A stretch of DNA of 64,000 nt from Oceanospirillaceae bacterium. GTDB taxonomy: Bacteria > Pseudomonadota > Gammaproteobacteria > Pseudomonadales > Balneatricaceae. This document shows positions 9,419 through 19,207 of this stretch, in pieces. Position 1 is the stretch's first letter; the number at the start of each line of letters is the position of its first letter. Location of the stretch: positions 1 through 64,000 of the forward strand of contig JAPYOS010000009.1 of assembly GCA_029938085.1 (NCBI GenBank), given 5' to 3'. The position numbers were made by a program, and so were the translations under genes. Below the pieces are notes generated by a model. That model saw nothing but the letters and a program-made list of their open reading frames with translations. It was not told the origin of the DNA and searched no databases.

Positions 9419-10264
9419 TCAAGTGTCCCACTGACAATATAAGGTCACGGGGCCTTGGCGTTTATGCTCTGTTTGGCGGTAGCGCTGCTCTAACTGTTCT
9501 TGTGCGTTAACGTCGATCACCTTACCTTCCAAATAGTCATCAATCTGGTCATAGCTTAAGCCCAAGGAATCTTCATCTGCCTGCTGTGGATTTTGCTCTT
9601 CCAAATCTGCCGTGGGCACTTTTTTCACCAAATTTTCTGGTGCACCTAAGTAGGCGGCAATGCTTCGTACCTGACGTTTGTTTAGGCCAAACAGTGGCGC
9701 AATGTCACAGGCTCCATCGCCGTGTTTGGTGAAAAAGCCAGTAATCGCTTCGGCCGCATGATCAGTGCCAATCACTAAACCGTTAAGCAAGCTGCCGACA
9801 TAGTATTGGGCGCTCATTCTAGCGCGGGCTTTGTTATTACCGCGGGCAAAATCCACCGTATGCGCGTCCAGGCTCAACTCTTGCACCAGCTCTTGAGCCC
9901 CTAAATCCAAGCCCTTCACCATAGCTTCTATATTCACCGTTACCCGTTGGCTAGGCTGAATAAATTCAAGTGCCTGCTGGGCATCCGCTTCGTCGGCTTG
10001 TACGCCATAAGGCAAACGTACCGCAATAAATCGATAGTCGTTGGTGTTGTGTATTTGATTGAGTTGGTCACATGCCAACTGAGCTAACTTACCCGCCGTA
10101 GTCGAGTCCACACCACCTGACAAACCCAACACCAAGGTCTTTACACCCGCAGTGTTTAGACACTGTTGTAAAAACTCAATACGTTTAGCCGCCTCTGCTT
10201 CAATGTCTATTAACGGTAAGGTATGCAGGGCAGATATTATTTTGTCTTGCTGTGAAACACTCAT
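9419..10264 (-). CDS. nadE: ammonia-dependent NAD synthetase
   Basis: Final step of NAD synthesis: amidation of deamido-NAD with ATP and ammonia. The N-type ATP pyrophosphatase P-loop SGGVDS is at about residues 49-54. There is no glutaminase domain, so the ~281-residue protein is the NH3-dependent type. The ATG at 10264 is preferred over a TTG 18 bases upstream. It follows the minor-pilin genes on the same strand after 65 bases and converges on bamD with only 14 bases between stops and no hairpin. Confidence 0.94.
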   Translation of the reverse strand: MSVSQQDKIISALHTLPLIDIEAEAAKRIEFLQQCLNTAGVKTLVLGLSGGVDSTTAGKLAQLACDQLNQIHNTNDYRFIAVRLPYGVQADEADAQQALEFIQPSQRVTVNIEAMVKGLDLGAQELVQELSLDAHTVDFARGNNKARARMSAQYYVGSLLNGLVIGTDHAAEAITGFFTKHGDGACDIAPLFGLNKRQVRSIAAYLGAPENLVKKVPTADLEEQNPQQADEDSLGLSYDQIDDYLEGKVIDVNAQEQLEQRYRQTEHKRQGPVTLYCQWDT

Positions 10265-10329
10265 AAAGAAAAAATCCAACAACTAAAAAACCCATTTTAC
10301 CCTATATCGCTATAGCGCCGTAACTCTAC

Positions 10330-10731
10330 TCATCCACAGATGTTAGATTCACCATGGCTACCATAGCTTTTAACTTCGCCATTGGCCGCTAAGGTCAACC
10401 TTTGGCAACGCAAATCGCGGGCTTGAGGGCCATTGGCTTTAATGGTTGCAGATAATAAATAGCCACTGTCTGTTAGCGCAATAAAATAATCATAGCGAGT
10501 GGTTTCGGGAATCGGTGCCAACAACGCTACATCGTCAACGTAAACACCGTGTTGGAGGTGCCACATTTGTTGTTGCAAACCTATGCTCTGCAGCTGCAAC
10601 CACGCTTGCTGACGACCAGCTAGCCATTGATGTTGTTGCCAACTGGGCACCGCCATGACCAATAGAACCCCCACCAAAACCAGCACTAACAACAACTCCA
10701 ACAAACTAAAACCGGCCTCGTTATTCACCAT
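10330..10731 (-). CDS. pilE: type IV minor pilin, PilE-like
   Basis: Prepilin with a type III signal: the leader MVNNEAG is cut after Gly7, the mature protein starts FSLLE with the conserved Glu5, and a hydrophobic helix (LLLVLVLVGVLL) follows. A short globular domain carries two cysteines (C in DLRCQRL and in NICG) that can form the disulfide-bounded loop of PilE-type minor pilins. It is last of five overlapping pilin genes. Minor pilins of this set prime pilus assembly at the inner membrane. I chose PilE from position and the C-terminal disulfide pattern. Confidence 0.8.
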   Translation of the reverse strand: MVNNEAGFSLLELLLVLVLVGVLLVMAVPSWQQHQWLAGRQQAWLQLQSIGLQQQMWHLQHGVYVDDVALLAPIPETTRYDYFIALTDSGYLLSATIKANGPQARDLRCQRLTLAANGEVKSYGSHGESNICG

Positions 10732-10939
10732 TATTTAACTCCCGGCTAGTCAATAGCGGCGGCCATTGGTCAACATCATCTTGCAATGTTCGGTGCTCTT
10801 GCTGAACACTACGCAGCCCCAAATGGGCTTGCGCCATTAACATGGCGGCCCCCGCAGCGACCAATAACACCACCACCAGCACCGCCAGCAACAACCAGCC
10901 TGCTTGTTTAGCATCGATGCCGTTAGTCACTGCACACAT
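10721..10939 (-). CDS. miniature PilX-like minor pilin component
   Basis: A protein of about 72-80 residues whose N-terminal pattern KQAG-WLLLAVLVVVLLVAAGAAML resembles the PilX start: a basic/Gly junction followed by a membrane helix, without the Glu5 of ordinary pilins. Only about 40 residues follow the helix, whereas PilX proteins usually have more than 150 residues. Possible starts are ATG 10939 and GTG 10930; both overlap pilW, and neither has a clear Shine-Dalgarno. It overlaps pilE by 11 bases. The PilX assignment rests on position and the N-terminal helix. Confidence 0.65.
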   Translation of the reverse strand: MCAVTNGIDAKQAGWLLLAVLVVVLLVAAGAAMLMAQAHLGLRSVQQEHRTLQDDVDQWPPLLTSRELNNGE

Positions 10940-11555
10940 GAGCCACGCGCCAGATAAACCCAACCTTGTTTAGCAATACGTTGTCTTGCTCGTGCCACAG
11001 CCAACCACTTTCTAGGTTACCCCCTAGTTGCCTACTGGCTTCAGTACGCATGGTTAAGCGTACCCAAACTTGGTGCAAGCGGTGGTTTAAAGAAGTTTGG
11101 TAATGGTTAGTCCACAGGTTAATACCACAGTCACCATTAGTGTCGAGGCCATACCATAAATCTAGCGCCTCAACACCGGCCAAAAAACTACTATAACGGC
11201 CACCGGCGCGCTTGCGCTTAAGGCTATGTGCAGGCGCATTTAAACCGTAATCATAAGTCACACAGTGTGCTTGGTGCAGGCGTTTAAGAGAAATTGAGGT
11301 TGCTGAGCCTTGAACTACACCAGCGCCACACACATCAGCCCAATCTTGTAACACTTGAGCGCTGGCGAGCTGGCCTTGGGCCTGTTGATTAACAATGGTT
11401 TGAGCGACCAGTTTATGGCGATTAAATTGCATTAAACTGGTCATTAATGCTGTCATCATCAGCGCGGCCAAACCCGTGCTCAACACCAGCTCTAATAGGC
11501 TGAAACCGGCCTCACTATGGCGCGCGCTTACAGTGTCAGTTGCAGCGCTACACAT
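10923..11555 (-). CDS. pilW: type IV minor pilin, PilW-like
   Basis: Prepilin-like protein with cleavage motif EAG-FSLLELVLS, Glu5 and a hydrophobic helix (GLAALMMTALMTSL), then a globular domain of about 170 residues with several cysteines. Start ATG 11555 is directly preceded by GGAGGTGGC, a strong Shine-Dalgarno; the longer reading frame to 11642 would bury the prepilin signal and overlap pilV by over 100 bases. From this start it still overlaps pilV by 28 bases. At 210 residues it is short for PilW. Confidence 0.8.
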   Translation of the reverse strand: MCSAATDTVSARHSEAGFSLLELVLSTGLAALMMTALMTSLMQFNRHKLVAQTIVNQQAQGQLASAQVLQDWADVCGAGVVQGSATSISLKRLHQAHCVTYDYGLNAPAHSLKRKRAGGRYSSFLAGVEALDLWYGLDTNGDCGINLWTNHYQTSLNHRLHQVWVRLTMRTEASRQLGGNLESGWLWHEQDNVLLNKVGFIWRVAHVCSD

Positions 11556-12010
11556 GCCACCTCCAGCGGACAGTTTGGGCTTTCTGACGCCAACTTTTGC
11601 TGCCATTGTAATTTTATGGTCAGGCGCTGACCGGCGATACACCTATCGGTACAAGTCACAGTTAAATCAGCTTGGGGCAATTGTTGCAACGGGTGTTGGT
11701 GCCAATAGGTCGCCCAAGCCTGAGTCATCGCAGCAGGACTACAATGGCGCCCAGCAAGGCACATTGCGTCACCTGCATTTAACTCACTGGTTAACAATTG
11801 GTAATGCTGTGGGTAAGCCCATACTTGGCTGGCCACTTGAAACATCAACTGATTGGCATGATGTAGTTGCTGGCTATACACCAGCACGGCTTGGCTATGG
11901 CGTTGCGCGCTATAGAGCACCAACAGCATGACGCTAGACAGGCCCAAGGCCAGCAACACCTCAAGCAAGGCGAACCCATGCGCTGGGCCGGTGCCAAAAT
12001 CTATTCGCAC
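11528..12010 (-). CDS. pilV: type IV minor pilin, PilV-like
   Basis: Prepilin with leader MRIDFGTGPAHG cut before FALLEVLLALGLSS, with Glu5 conserved. It starts at GTG 12010, overlapping the fimT stop by 10 bases. The 160-residue protein has cysteines typical of PilV-type minor pilins (MCLAGRHC and later C residues). Position after fimT and before pilW matches the fimT-pilV-pilW-pilX-pilE order of Pseudomonas-type clusters. Assignment among minor pilins is by order and the N-terminus, not by globular-domain identity. Confidence 0.78.
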   Translation of the reverse strand: MRIDFGTGPAHGFALLEVLLALGLSSVMLLVLYSAQRHSQAVLVYSQQLHHANQLMFQVASQVWAYPQHYQLLTSELNAGDAMCLAGRHCSPAAMTQAWATYWHQHPLQQLPQADLTVTCTDRCIAGQRLTIKLQWQQKLASESPNCPLEVACVALQLTL

Positions 12011-12510
12011 GATGCCTCTGCCAACCTAGTACGACCATTAGAAGACAAAACCACAGACAAACCCGAACCCACGCCGCTAGCACACAACACTAGCGTGCCA
12101 GACTGGGCGGTATTACCTGAGCTATTGAAGCTAATTTGCGCTGCGCGATTAAACTTAAGCCTAAGGCCTGCTGGCATTTGCCAACGGGCTAAGCTTACCT
12201 CTGAAGTTTGCCACTGACCGTCGCCGTTGTCGTCGCGGTAGACGCGCAAACCGTTAGAGGCGCCACACGTTGGCGCCCAACAAAGGCTGATTTTAGTATT
12301 GGTCTGCAGGCCTGTTAGACGGGCATAGCGCAGGGCCTGCACCAACCGTTGACGCTCGTCGTGTAGTTGTTGCAAGCGCCATGACGCATGGAGTTTGGGG
12401 CCGGTAGTGGCCACCAAGAGAGCCATGATGGCAAGTACTACAAGTAGCTCGAGCAAGCTCCATGCCGCACAGCTAGGCAATAGTTTTTTTCTGACAGTGA
12501 GTAAGCGCAT
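12001..12510 (-). CDS. fimT: type IV minor pilin, FimT/GspH family
   Basis: N-terminal prepilin signal with a basic leader (MRLLTVRKKLLPSCAA), then WSLLELLVVLAIMALL with Glu5 present. Residue -1 is Ala rather than the usual Gly, which peptidases tolerate less well. The C-terminal part (about 60-165) has the GspH/FimT arrangement, with fragments such as LRYARLTGLQ and DDNGDGQW. Start ATG 12510 has AGGA nearby. FimT in some species takes part in DNA uptake; that role is only a possibility here. It is first in the pilin operon, 42 bases after fkpB. Confidence 0.82.
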   Translation of the reverse strand: MRLLTVRKKLLPSCAAWSLLELLVVLAIMALLVATTGPKLHASWRLQQLHDERQRLVQALRYARLTGLQTNTKISLCWAPTCGASNGLRVYRDDNGDGQWQTSEVSLARWQMPAGLRLKFNRAAQISFNSSGNTAQSGTLVLCASGVGSGLSVVLSSNGRTRLAEASCE

Positions 12511-12552
12511 GACAACATCCTTATTGGCTGCTGTCTGAAGTGTAGACTAGTT

Positions 12553-12984
12553 TTAGCTTACTGCGATGATTTCAACTTCAAATTTAATATCAACGCCGGC
12601 CAACGGATGGTTGAAATCCATGATCACCTGGTCGCCGTCAATAGACTGCACTACACCGGGTAGTTCGGTGTTTGCCGCATCAGAAAAGCTAACAATAAGC
12701 CCAGGTTCCAACACCATATCAGGGCCAAACTGGTGACGCTTTAAGGTTTGCAAGTTTTCTGGGTTGCGTTGGCCAAAAGCATTTTCTGGCTGCACCACAA
12801 ACGTTTGGTGATCGCCAGCAGACAAACCAATCAAACAGGCTTCAAAGCCCGCCAGCAAGTTGCCGTCGCCGACAGTAAACTCAACCGAGCTTTTACCAAA
12901 AGTGGAATCGATGACTTCACCATTTTCGTGGTGCAGCGCAAAATTTAGGCCCACTGTGGAGCCTTGAGCGATAGTTTGAGTCAC
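12553..12984 (-). CDS. fkpB: FKBP-type peptidyl-prolyl cis-trans isomerase (SlpA type)
   Basis: Soluble prolyl isomerase and chaperone of the SlpA/FkpB branch, with an FKBP half at each end (1-~70 and ~125-143) interrupted by an insert-in-flap domain (~70-120). The fragments GEVIDSTFGKSSVEF and VIMDFNHPLAGV are family hallmarks. It starts with GTG at 12984; a nearby ATG is out of frame. It follows lspA closely. In E. coli and Pseudomonas the next gene is ispH, but here the pilin gene fimT follows directly. Confidence 0.93.
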   Translation of the reverse strand: MTQTIAQGSTVGLNFALHHENGEVIDSTFGKSSVEFTVGDGNLLAGFEACLIGLSAGDHQTFVVQPENAFGQRNPENLQTLKRHQFGPDMVLEPGLIVSFSDAANTELPGVVQSIDGDQVIMDFNHPLAGVDIKFEVEIIAVS

Positions 12985-12995
12985 GTCTTCATGTC

Positions 12996-13565
12996 CTATT
13001 GTTGTTTAGCTTGTTTTTCACGTTTGTTGGTGCGCCAAAAATCTATAAAAAGGCCAACCACACCAAGAAAAATGACACTATCGGCTAGGTTAAATGCAGG
13101 GAAATAATAAGGTGGGTAATACACCAAAATGTAATCTACAACGTAGCCATTGGCTAATCGATCGGTTAAGTTGCCAAGAGCGCCTGCCAGCACCAAGCTC
13201 AAACTCAAACCCAGAACGCAATCGGTGAGAGGTGTTCGCTTTAGCCAAGCGACCAACCAACCACTAATACCAATAGCGATGGCTGCCAACACCCACCGTT
13301 GCCAACCCGACTGGCTGGCCAAAAAACTAAAAGCAGCACCGGTGTTATGGGCCAACACTAGATCGAAAAATGGCAACACATTAACTCGTTCGCCATAATT
13401 GAAGTGCTGGGTCACCCACCACTTAATCAACAAGTCTAGGCCCCATAGCAACAATATCAAGCCACCAAAACGCCTAAGGGCTGAGGCCGAAAAGTTCTCT
13501 GCCTCAGCAACTACAGGAGCATTAGGCAAACTTTCGAACCTCGCCATCACCATGGACGTTGTCAT
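12996..13565 (-). CDS. lspA: lipoprotein signal peptidase II
   Basis: Inner-membrane aspartyl protease that removes signal peptides from diacylglyceryl-modified prolipoproteins. Four membrane segments are visible. The catalytic aspartates lie in [10 protein letters not shown] (Asp135) and FNLADS (Asp162), and [11 protein letters not shown] is conserved. The N-terminus is about 15-20 residues longer than usual before the first helix, and every candidate ATG (13565, 13553, 13547) lies inside the end of ileS; a TTG at 13529 would reduce the overlap. No start has a clear Shine-Dalgarno, so the start is uncertain. Confidence 0.92.
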   Translation of the reverse strand: MTTSMVMARFESLPNAPVVAEAENFSASALRRFGGLILLLWGLDLLIKWWVTQHFNYGERVNVLPFFDLVLAHNTGAAFSFLASQSGWQRWVLAAIAIGISGWLVAWLKRTPLTDCVLGLSLSLVLAGALGNLTDRLANGYVVDYILVYYPPYYFPAFNLADSVIFLGVVGLFIDFWRTNKREKQAKQQ

Positions 13566-16314
13566 TACAACGGCCGCACAATTCAGGTTCTGCAGCCACT
13601 GTGCCTACGTCTTCGCGATAATGCCAACAACGCTCGCACTTGGCGTGCGCAGAGGCTTGAATATCGATGTTTAAGCCTTCTAGTTCAGTCGCAACGCCTT
13701 CGGTTTGGCCAGCCACCAAGGTGGCTGCCGAAGTGAGCAACACAAAGCGTAGTTCGTCTCCCAATTTAGCGAGCTGTTCATGCAAGGCTGGTGCCGCATA
13801 CAAGGTGATTTCTGCGCTTAACGAACCGCCGATCACACCGTCGTTACGTTGTGCTTCTAAGCTCTTATTAACGGCTTGTTTAACCGCCATCACTTGAGTC
13901 CAGTAGTCGGCGTTCATAGATGAGGCTTGAGATTGTGGCATGGCGTACCATTGATCCAACTGCACCGATGCTGCACGCGGTCCCGGAATGTGTTCCCACA
14001 GTTCGTCGGCGGTGTAACTCAAAATAGGAGCTACCCAACGTGTTAAAGTCTCGATCAAATGGTACATTGCCGTTTGCGCCGAACGCCGCGCTAAACTGTT
14101 GGCACCACAGGTATACTGGCGATCCTTGATGATGTCCAAATAGAAACCACCCAAATCTTGTGAACAAAAGTGGGATATTTTTTGATACACAGTGTGGAAG
14201 CTATAGCTGTGATAAGCCGCTTCAATCTCTGTTTGTAATTCGGACGCTCGGCCTAATACCCATTGATCCAAAGCCAACATGTCATCCACAGCCACCAAAT
14301 CGTCAGCCGGATTAAAGCCGTTAAGGTTTGATAACAAGAAACGCGCCGTATTACGGATGCGACGGTAGGCGTCGGCCGTGCGATTAAGGATCTCATCAGA
14401 CACTGACATTTCAGCACTAAAATCGGTAGCAGCCACCCACAAACGGATAATATCTGCGCCTAAGGTGTTACACACTTTTTGAGGTGACATCACGTTGCCG
14501 ATCGACTTAGACATCTTGCGGCCTTGTCCATCCACCGTAAAGCCGTGGGTTAACACGCCTTTGTACGGCGCGACGCCATGCATGGCAATGGAGGTCTTAA
14601 GGGACGATTGGAACCAACCACGATGCTGATCCGAACCTTCTAAATATAAATCCGCTGGGAAGCGTAGTTCTGGACGCTGCTCCAATACAGAAAAATGAGT
14701 GGTGCCGGAATCAAACCATACGTCCATGGTGTCGGACACTTTTTGATAGTCTGCAGCTTCATCACCGAGTAAGTCAGCAGCGTCTAGCTCAAACCAAGCA
14801 TCAATGCCTTTTTCTGCCACTTTTTGCGCCACTTCTTCAAACAACTCAGCCGTGCGTGGGTGTAATTCTTGGGTTTGGCGATTAACGAACAAGGTAATTG
14901 GCACGCCCCAAGTACGCTGACGAGACACACACCAGTCTGGGCTAGACGACAACATACCAGCAATACGAGCTTCGCCCCACTCTGGGTGCCATGCCACTTG
15001 TTTCACTGCATCTAAGGCTTTTTCTAACAAGCCGTTCTCAGACATCGAAATAAACCACTGCGGTGTGGCACGGTAGATCAATGGTGTTTTGGTACGCCAG
15101 CAATGAGCGTAACTGTGAGTGATTTTGGTCTGAAACACGAGGTTATTTTGAGCCTTAAGGGCTTCAATTACTTGATCATCAACTTTGTAGACGTGGGCGC
15201 CAGCAAATTCGCCAGCCGCGTCGACATACACGCCGTTATCATCCACTAGGTTTAGGGTGCCAATGCCATAAGCACGGCCGACATTAAAGTCGTCTACACC
15301 GTGGTCTGGCGCAGTGTGTACGTTACCGGTACCGGCTTCGGTGGTAACGTGATCACCTAAAATAACCGGCACCTGCAAACCTTCGATAAATGGATGCTGT
15401 ACCGCAAACCGTTCAAACGCCTGGCCTTTAGCTTCGCCAAGCACTTGGTAATCTTCAATGCCGTAACGTTGCATGGCATTGGCTAACAAGTCTTTAGCAA
15501 ACACTTGGCATTGGCCATCTACTTGCGCCAATACATAGTCCAGTTCGGCATGCACACTCACCGCCTGGCTCGATGGCAAGGTCCATGGGGTGGTGGTCCA
15601 AATCACCACAGAGATAGGCAGATCTGTATTGGTGCCAAAAGCCGTATTCCATGCTTGCTGATCAACCACAGGGTAGCGGACGTCTATGGAGTTTGAGGTT
15701 TTGTCTTGGTATTCAACTTCGGCTTCCGCCAACGCAGAGGCGCCTACTACACTCCAATAAACCGGCTTGTAGCCTTTCACCAAGTGACCGTTTTCAACAA
15801 TCTTGCCTAATGAGCGAATGATGTTGGCTTCGGTTTCAAAACGCATGGTTTTGTATGGATTTTCCCAGTCACCAATAATACCTAGACGCACAAAGTCGGC
15901 CATTTGACCGGCCACTTGTTTTTCGGCATACACACGGCACTTTTCACGGAATACGGCATGGCTAACTTTATTGCCTGCCTTGCCTATTTTTTGCTCAACC
16001 TTATGTTCGATCGGCAAGCCATGGCAGTCCCAGCCCGGCACGTATGGCGCATCAAAACCACTTAAGGTCTTGGATTTAACGATAATGTCTTTAAGGATTT
16101 TGTTGACCGCATGGCCAATATGAATGTCGCCGTTGGCGTACGGAGGACCATCATGCAAAATAAACTGTTCGCGGCCTTTACCGGCCTCGCGCAACTTATT
16201 GTAGAGATCCATTTGCTGCCACTTTTTGAGTATTTTGGGCTCACGTTGGGCTAAGTTACCACGCATAGGAAAATCGGTTTGTGGTAAGTTCAAGGTGGAT
16301 TTATGGTCGCTCAT
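13522..16314 (-). CDS. ileS: isoleucyl-tRNA synthetase
   Basis: Class I synthetase charging tRNA-Ile, with an editing domain against valine. The catalytic signatures are HIGH at residues 65-68 and KMSKS at 600-604. The CP1 editing insert, an anticodon-binding region and a C-terminal zinc motif (CERCW and CGRC) are all present. At 930 residues it has the usual bacterial type 1 length. Its 3' end overlaps the lspA reading frame. It lies between ribF and lspA, the standard gammaproteobacterial order. Confidence 0.97.
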   Translation of the reverse strand: MSDHKSTLNLPQTDFPMRGNLAQREPKILKKWQQMDLYNKLREAGKGREQFILHDGPPYANGDIHIGHAVNKILKDIIVKSKTLSGFDAPYVPGWDCHGLPIEHKVEQKIGKAGNKVSHAVFREKCRVYAEKQVAGQMADFVRLGIIGDWENPYKTMRFETEANIIRSLGKIVENGHLVKGYKPVYWSVVGASALAEAEVEYQDKTSNSIDVRYPVVDQQAWNTAFGTNTDLPISVVIWTTTPWTLPSSQAVSVHAELDYVLAQVDGQCQVFAKDLLANAMQRYGIEDYQVLGEAKGQAFERFAVQHPFIEGLQVPVILGDHVTTEAGTGNVHTAPDHGVDDFNVGRAYGIGTLNLVDDNGVYVDAAGEFAGAHVYKVDDQVIEALKAQNNLVFQTKITHSYAHCWRTKTPLIYRATPQWFISMSENGLLEKALDAVKQVAWHPEWGEARIAGMLSSSPDWCVSRQRTWGVPITLFVNRQTQELHPRTAELFEEVAQKVAEKGIDAWFELDAADLLGDEAADYQKVSDTMDVWFDSGTTHFSVLEQRPELRFPADLYLEGSDQHRGWFQSSLKTSIAMHGVAPYKGVLTHGFTVDGQGRKMSKSIGNVMSPQKVCNTLGADIIRLWVAATDFSAEMSVSDEILNRTADAYRRIRNTARFLLSNLNGFNPADDLVAVDDMLALDQWVLGRASELQTEIEAAYHSYSFHTVYQKISHFCSQDLGGFYLDIIKDRQYTCGANSLARRSAQTAMYHLIETLTRWVAPILSYTADELWEHIPGPRAASVQLDQWYAMPQSQASSMNADYWTQVMAVKQAVNKSLEAQRNDGVIGGSLSAEITLYAAPALHEQLAKLGDELRFVLLTSAATLVAGQTEGVATELEGLNIDIQASAHAKCERCWHYREDVGTVAAEPELCGRCNDNVHGDGEVRKFA

Positions 16315-16350
16315 GCTTTATTTCGCTTCTTTATGTAATCAAATGTATTG

Positions 16351-17289
16351 TTAAACTGCAGTAGGCAACGCAAAAAAGTCTCTCGCCACCTGCATATCTT
16401 TTTTAATCTGTGCCTGCAATTGCTCCAGGCCGTCAAACTTTTGTTCGGTGCGGATAAACTCACACACTTCAACACTAATATTCTTTCCGTATATGTCGCC
16501 GCTAAAATCAAACAAATGCACTTCTAGCTGCGGCTGTACTCCAGCTACCGTGGGCCGGTAGCCAATATTGGCCACACTGGCAATGGGTTGATCCAGCAAA
16601 CCATGGACCCAGGTAGCATACACGCCCTGTAGGGCAGGCCGAGGCTTTTGTAAACGAATGTTGGCCGTGGGCACACCTAACTGACGACCTAACTGTTGCC
16701 CATATGCCACCTTGCCGCTGATGGTAAATGGCCGCCCTATAAAACGTTCTACTGCGGCTAAGTTGTGCGCTTCTAAGGCATTACGTATGCGGGTACTCGA
16801 CACCCGTTCGCCGTCTAATTCACACGTCTGTGTATTCTGCACTTCAAACTTGTGTTCGGCGCCCGCTTTTTGCAACAGTGCAAAATCACCAGTGCGGCCT
16901 TGACCAAAACGAAAGTCATCACCCACGACAAAGTGACTTACTGCCAAACCACTGACTAACAATTGGTCAATAAAGTCGTTAGCCGTTAATGCCAATAGCC
17001 GTGCGTCAAACCGCAAACACAAGACTCGGTCGATGCCATGCTCTTCGAGCAGTCGGAGTTTTTCTCGCAACCGAGTAATGCGCAGTGGCGCCTGATCCTT
17101 CGCAAAAAATTCCAGAGGCTGTGGTTCAAACAGAATCACCACCGCCGGCAACCCTTGCATAATGGCTTGTAGCTTTACCTGGCGCAGAACCCGCTGGTGC
17201 CCTAAATGCACACCATCAAAATTACCAATGGTCGCTACACAGCCACGATGTTCCGGCTTGAGGTTGTATAGGCCACGAATAAATTCCAT
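16351..17289 (-). CDS. ribF: bifunctional riboflavin kinase / FAD synthetase
   Basis: Converts riboflavin to FMN and FMN to FAD. The N-terminal adenylyltransferase domain has the nucleotide motif GNFDGVHLGHQ at about residues 22-32. The C-terminal riboflavin kinase domain (about 185-305) contains the conserved PTANI motif. The 312-residue length is normal. It is followed by ileS after 36 bases and preceded by murJ after 88 bases. No FMN riboswitch is seen upstream. Confidence 0.96.
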   Translation of the reverse strand: MEFIRGLYNLKPEHRGCVATIGNFDGVHLGHQRVLRQVKLQAIMQGLPAVVILFEPQPLEFFAKDQAPLRITRLREKLRLLEEHGIDRVLCLRFDARLLALTANDFIDQLLVSGLAVSHFVVGDDFRFGQGRTGDFALLQKAGAEHKFEVQNTQTCELDGERVSSTRIRNALEAHNLAAVERFIGRPFTISGKVAYGQQLGRQLGVPTANIRLQKPRPALQGVYATWVHGLLDQPIASVANIGYRPTVAGVQPQLEVHLFDFSGDIYGKNISVEVCEFIRTEQKFDGLEQLQAQIKKDMQVARDFFALPTAV

Positions 17290-17377
17290 AGGGTTCCAAC
17301 AATAAAAAAATAAGCCGATGATTATATACTAGACACGGCCTATTAGGCGACTTGTGTGGCTCATTTGTATGCCAAAA

Positions 17378-18949
17378 TTATGCTTCTTTAGGGCCCCGCA
17401 AATGGCGCAAGCGTAAGCCTGTAAGCAGTAACGCCGCTAGGTAAGCTAGGGCACCGCAAATAACGATCAGTGACAAGTGCCCAATACGCTGCCACAAGCC
17501 CCAATCCAACCACACCTGTACCGGTTGATAGGTCAGGAAAATGACCGCCACTAGAGCCAAACTAGCCGCCAACAAGCGCCCACCCAGCGCCCACCAGCCC
17601 GGCGCTGGGTACCATATTTTCTGGCGATACAAACCAAGCGCCAACCAACCGGCATTTAAGCAGGCCGACAAGGCGGTAGCCATAGCCAAGCCGACGTGAT
17701 CAAACTCCCACACCAGCAATAAATTAAACACCATATTGGCAGCCATGGCCCAAATACCAATGCGTACAGGTGTCTTCATGTCTTGACGCGCAAAGTAGCC
17801 CGGCGCCAACACTTTCACCAACATGAAGGCCAACAATCCAAATGCATAGGCGCGTAAGCTGGCCGCGCTAAATAACACGTCACGATCACCCATGGCGCCG
17901 TAGTGAAACAAGGTGGCGATCAAAGGCTCGGCCAACACCCCTAAGGCGATAGCAGCGGGCACACCAATAATCAACACCATGCGCAACGCCCAATCTAAGG
18001 TCAGGCTAAATGCCTGCTGCGACTTGGACGCATGGCGCTGCGATAAGCCCGGCAAAATCACCGTGGCAATGGCAATCCCAAATACACCCAAGGGCAACTC
18101 CATGAGTCGATCGGAATAATACAGCCACGACACGCTACCCGCTTGTAACAAAGACGCTAACACCGTATCTAACAACAGGTTAATTTGGGCCACGGAAACA
18201 CCAAACATAGCAGGCAACATCAAACGCATGACTTGCTTAACCCGGGCATCAGAAAAACCGATTTGCGGCTTGACCAACAAACCTAAACGCGCCACAAACG
18301 GCAACTGCAGCGCTAACTGCAAAATACCTGCAGCCAGCACCCCCCATGCCAAAGCCATCACCGGCACGCGCATTTGTGGCGCTAACCACAAGGCCGCGGT
18401 AATCAAACTTAAATTGAGCAGCACTGGCGTAAGCGCAGGGATCGCAAACCGCTGAGCATGGTTTAGCAGACTGCCTAAAAAGCCAGTCATAGAGATTAAT
18501 AACAAATAGGGAAAGGTAATGCGCAGCATATCAGCCGTTAAACCCAACTTATCGCCGTCGTCGGCAAACCCGGGCGCAAACACTAGGGCCAACACTGGCG
18601 CAGCCACCAAGGCCACCACAGTAATGGCTGACAACACCAACAACAAACTGCCAGACACTTTACTGACCATGGCTTTAAGTAATTGCCGGTCGCCTTGCTG
18701 GCTAATGTCCGCCAACACTGGCACAAAGGCTTGGTTAAACGCCCCTTCGGCAAATAGGCGGCGTAAGAAATTGGGGATTTTAAAGGCCACAAAAAAAGCA
18801 TCGGCGTGGGAGCCGGCACCAAACATCGAGGCAATGACGATATCGCGCACTAAACCGAGCACCCTTGACAACATGGTCATGCTGGCGACAATCAAACTCG
18901 AGCCAAGTAAGCCTTTGGAGGTATGTTTCTGAGGTAACGTTGAACTCAT
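17378..18949 (-). CDS. murJ: lipid II flippase MurJ
   Basis: MOP-superfamily membrane protein that moves lipid II across the inner membrane for peptidoglycan synthesis. The 523 residues contain about 14 hydrophobic segments. The first transmembrane region carries the conserved basic motif SRVLGLVRD (about residues 24-32), and AEGAFNQAFVPV follows near 67-78. It is divergent from rpsT with a 258-base gap and upstream of ribF, as in Pseudomonas. Confidence 0.95.
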   Translation of the reverse strand: MSSTLPQKHTSKGLLGSSLIVASMTMLSRVLGLVRDIVIASMFGAGSHADAFFVAFKIPNFLRRLFAEGAFNQAFVPVLADISQQGDRQLLKAMVSKVSGSLLLVLSAITVVALVAAPVLALVFAPGFADDGDKLGLTADMLRITFPYLLLISMTGFLGSLLNHAQRFAIPALTPVLLNLSLITAALWLAPQMRVPVMALAWGVLAAGILQLALQLPFVARLGLLVKPQIGFSDARVKQVMRLMLPAMFGVSVAQINLLLDTVLASLLQAGSVSWLYYSDRLMELPLGVFGIAIATVILPGLSQRHASKSQQAFSLTLDWALRMVLIIGVPAAIALGVLAEPLIATLFHYGAMGDRDVLFSAASLRAYAFGLLAFMLVKVLAPGYFARQDMKTPVRIGIWAMAANMVFNLLLVWEFDHVGLAMATALSACLNAGWLALGLYRQKIWYPAPGWWALGGRLLAASLALVAVIFLTYQPVQVWLDWGLWQRIGHLSLIVICGALAYLAALLLTGLRLRHLRGPKEA

Positions 18950-19080
18950 GAGCGGCTTAATTAATCTCTAAAATAAAACAAAGACAGGGTAATTTACACC
19001 GTCTATTCAAGTGTTTTCCCCATGTTAACGCAAAAACATCAAAATGATCGCATATTTATGCCAAAAAGGCGTAATCTAAG

Positions 19081-19109
19081 TTGACAAGAGACGCCCAAAC
19101 GGGAATAAT
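19081..19109 (+). promoter_or_regulatory. sigma-70 promoter of rpsT
   Basis: TTGACA (19081-19086), a 17-base spacer and AATAAT (19104-19109) give a near-consensus promoter. The transcript would have a leader of about 90 nt before rpsT. Confidence 0.8.
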
Positions 19110-19145
19110 TTCGCACCTCATAAACACCCTGCTTAGGATGTTGTA

Positions 19146-19163
19146 TTTCACTCAATAGTGAAA
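19146..19163 (+). promoter_or_regulatory. hairpin in rpsT leader
   Basis: Perfect 7-bp arms TTTCACT and AGTGAAA around a CAAT loop lie in the rpsT 5' leader. S20 is known to repress its own mRNA in E. coli; whether this hairpin takes part is inference. Confidence 0.45.
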
Positions 19164-19207
19164 CGTTATTTTAAGCTTTAATTATTATTTTATATAGGAG
19201 CCAGATC

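Noticed and set aside
10308-10317. CGCTATAGCG palindrome between pilE and nadE
   Set aside because: Too short to assign a role; may be chance.
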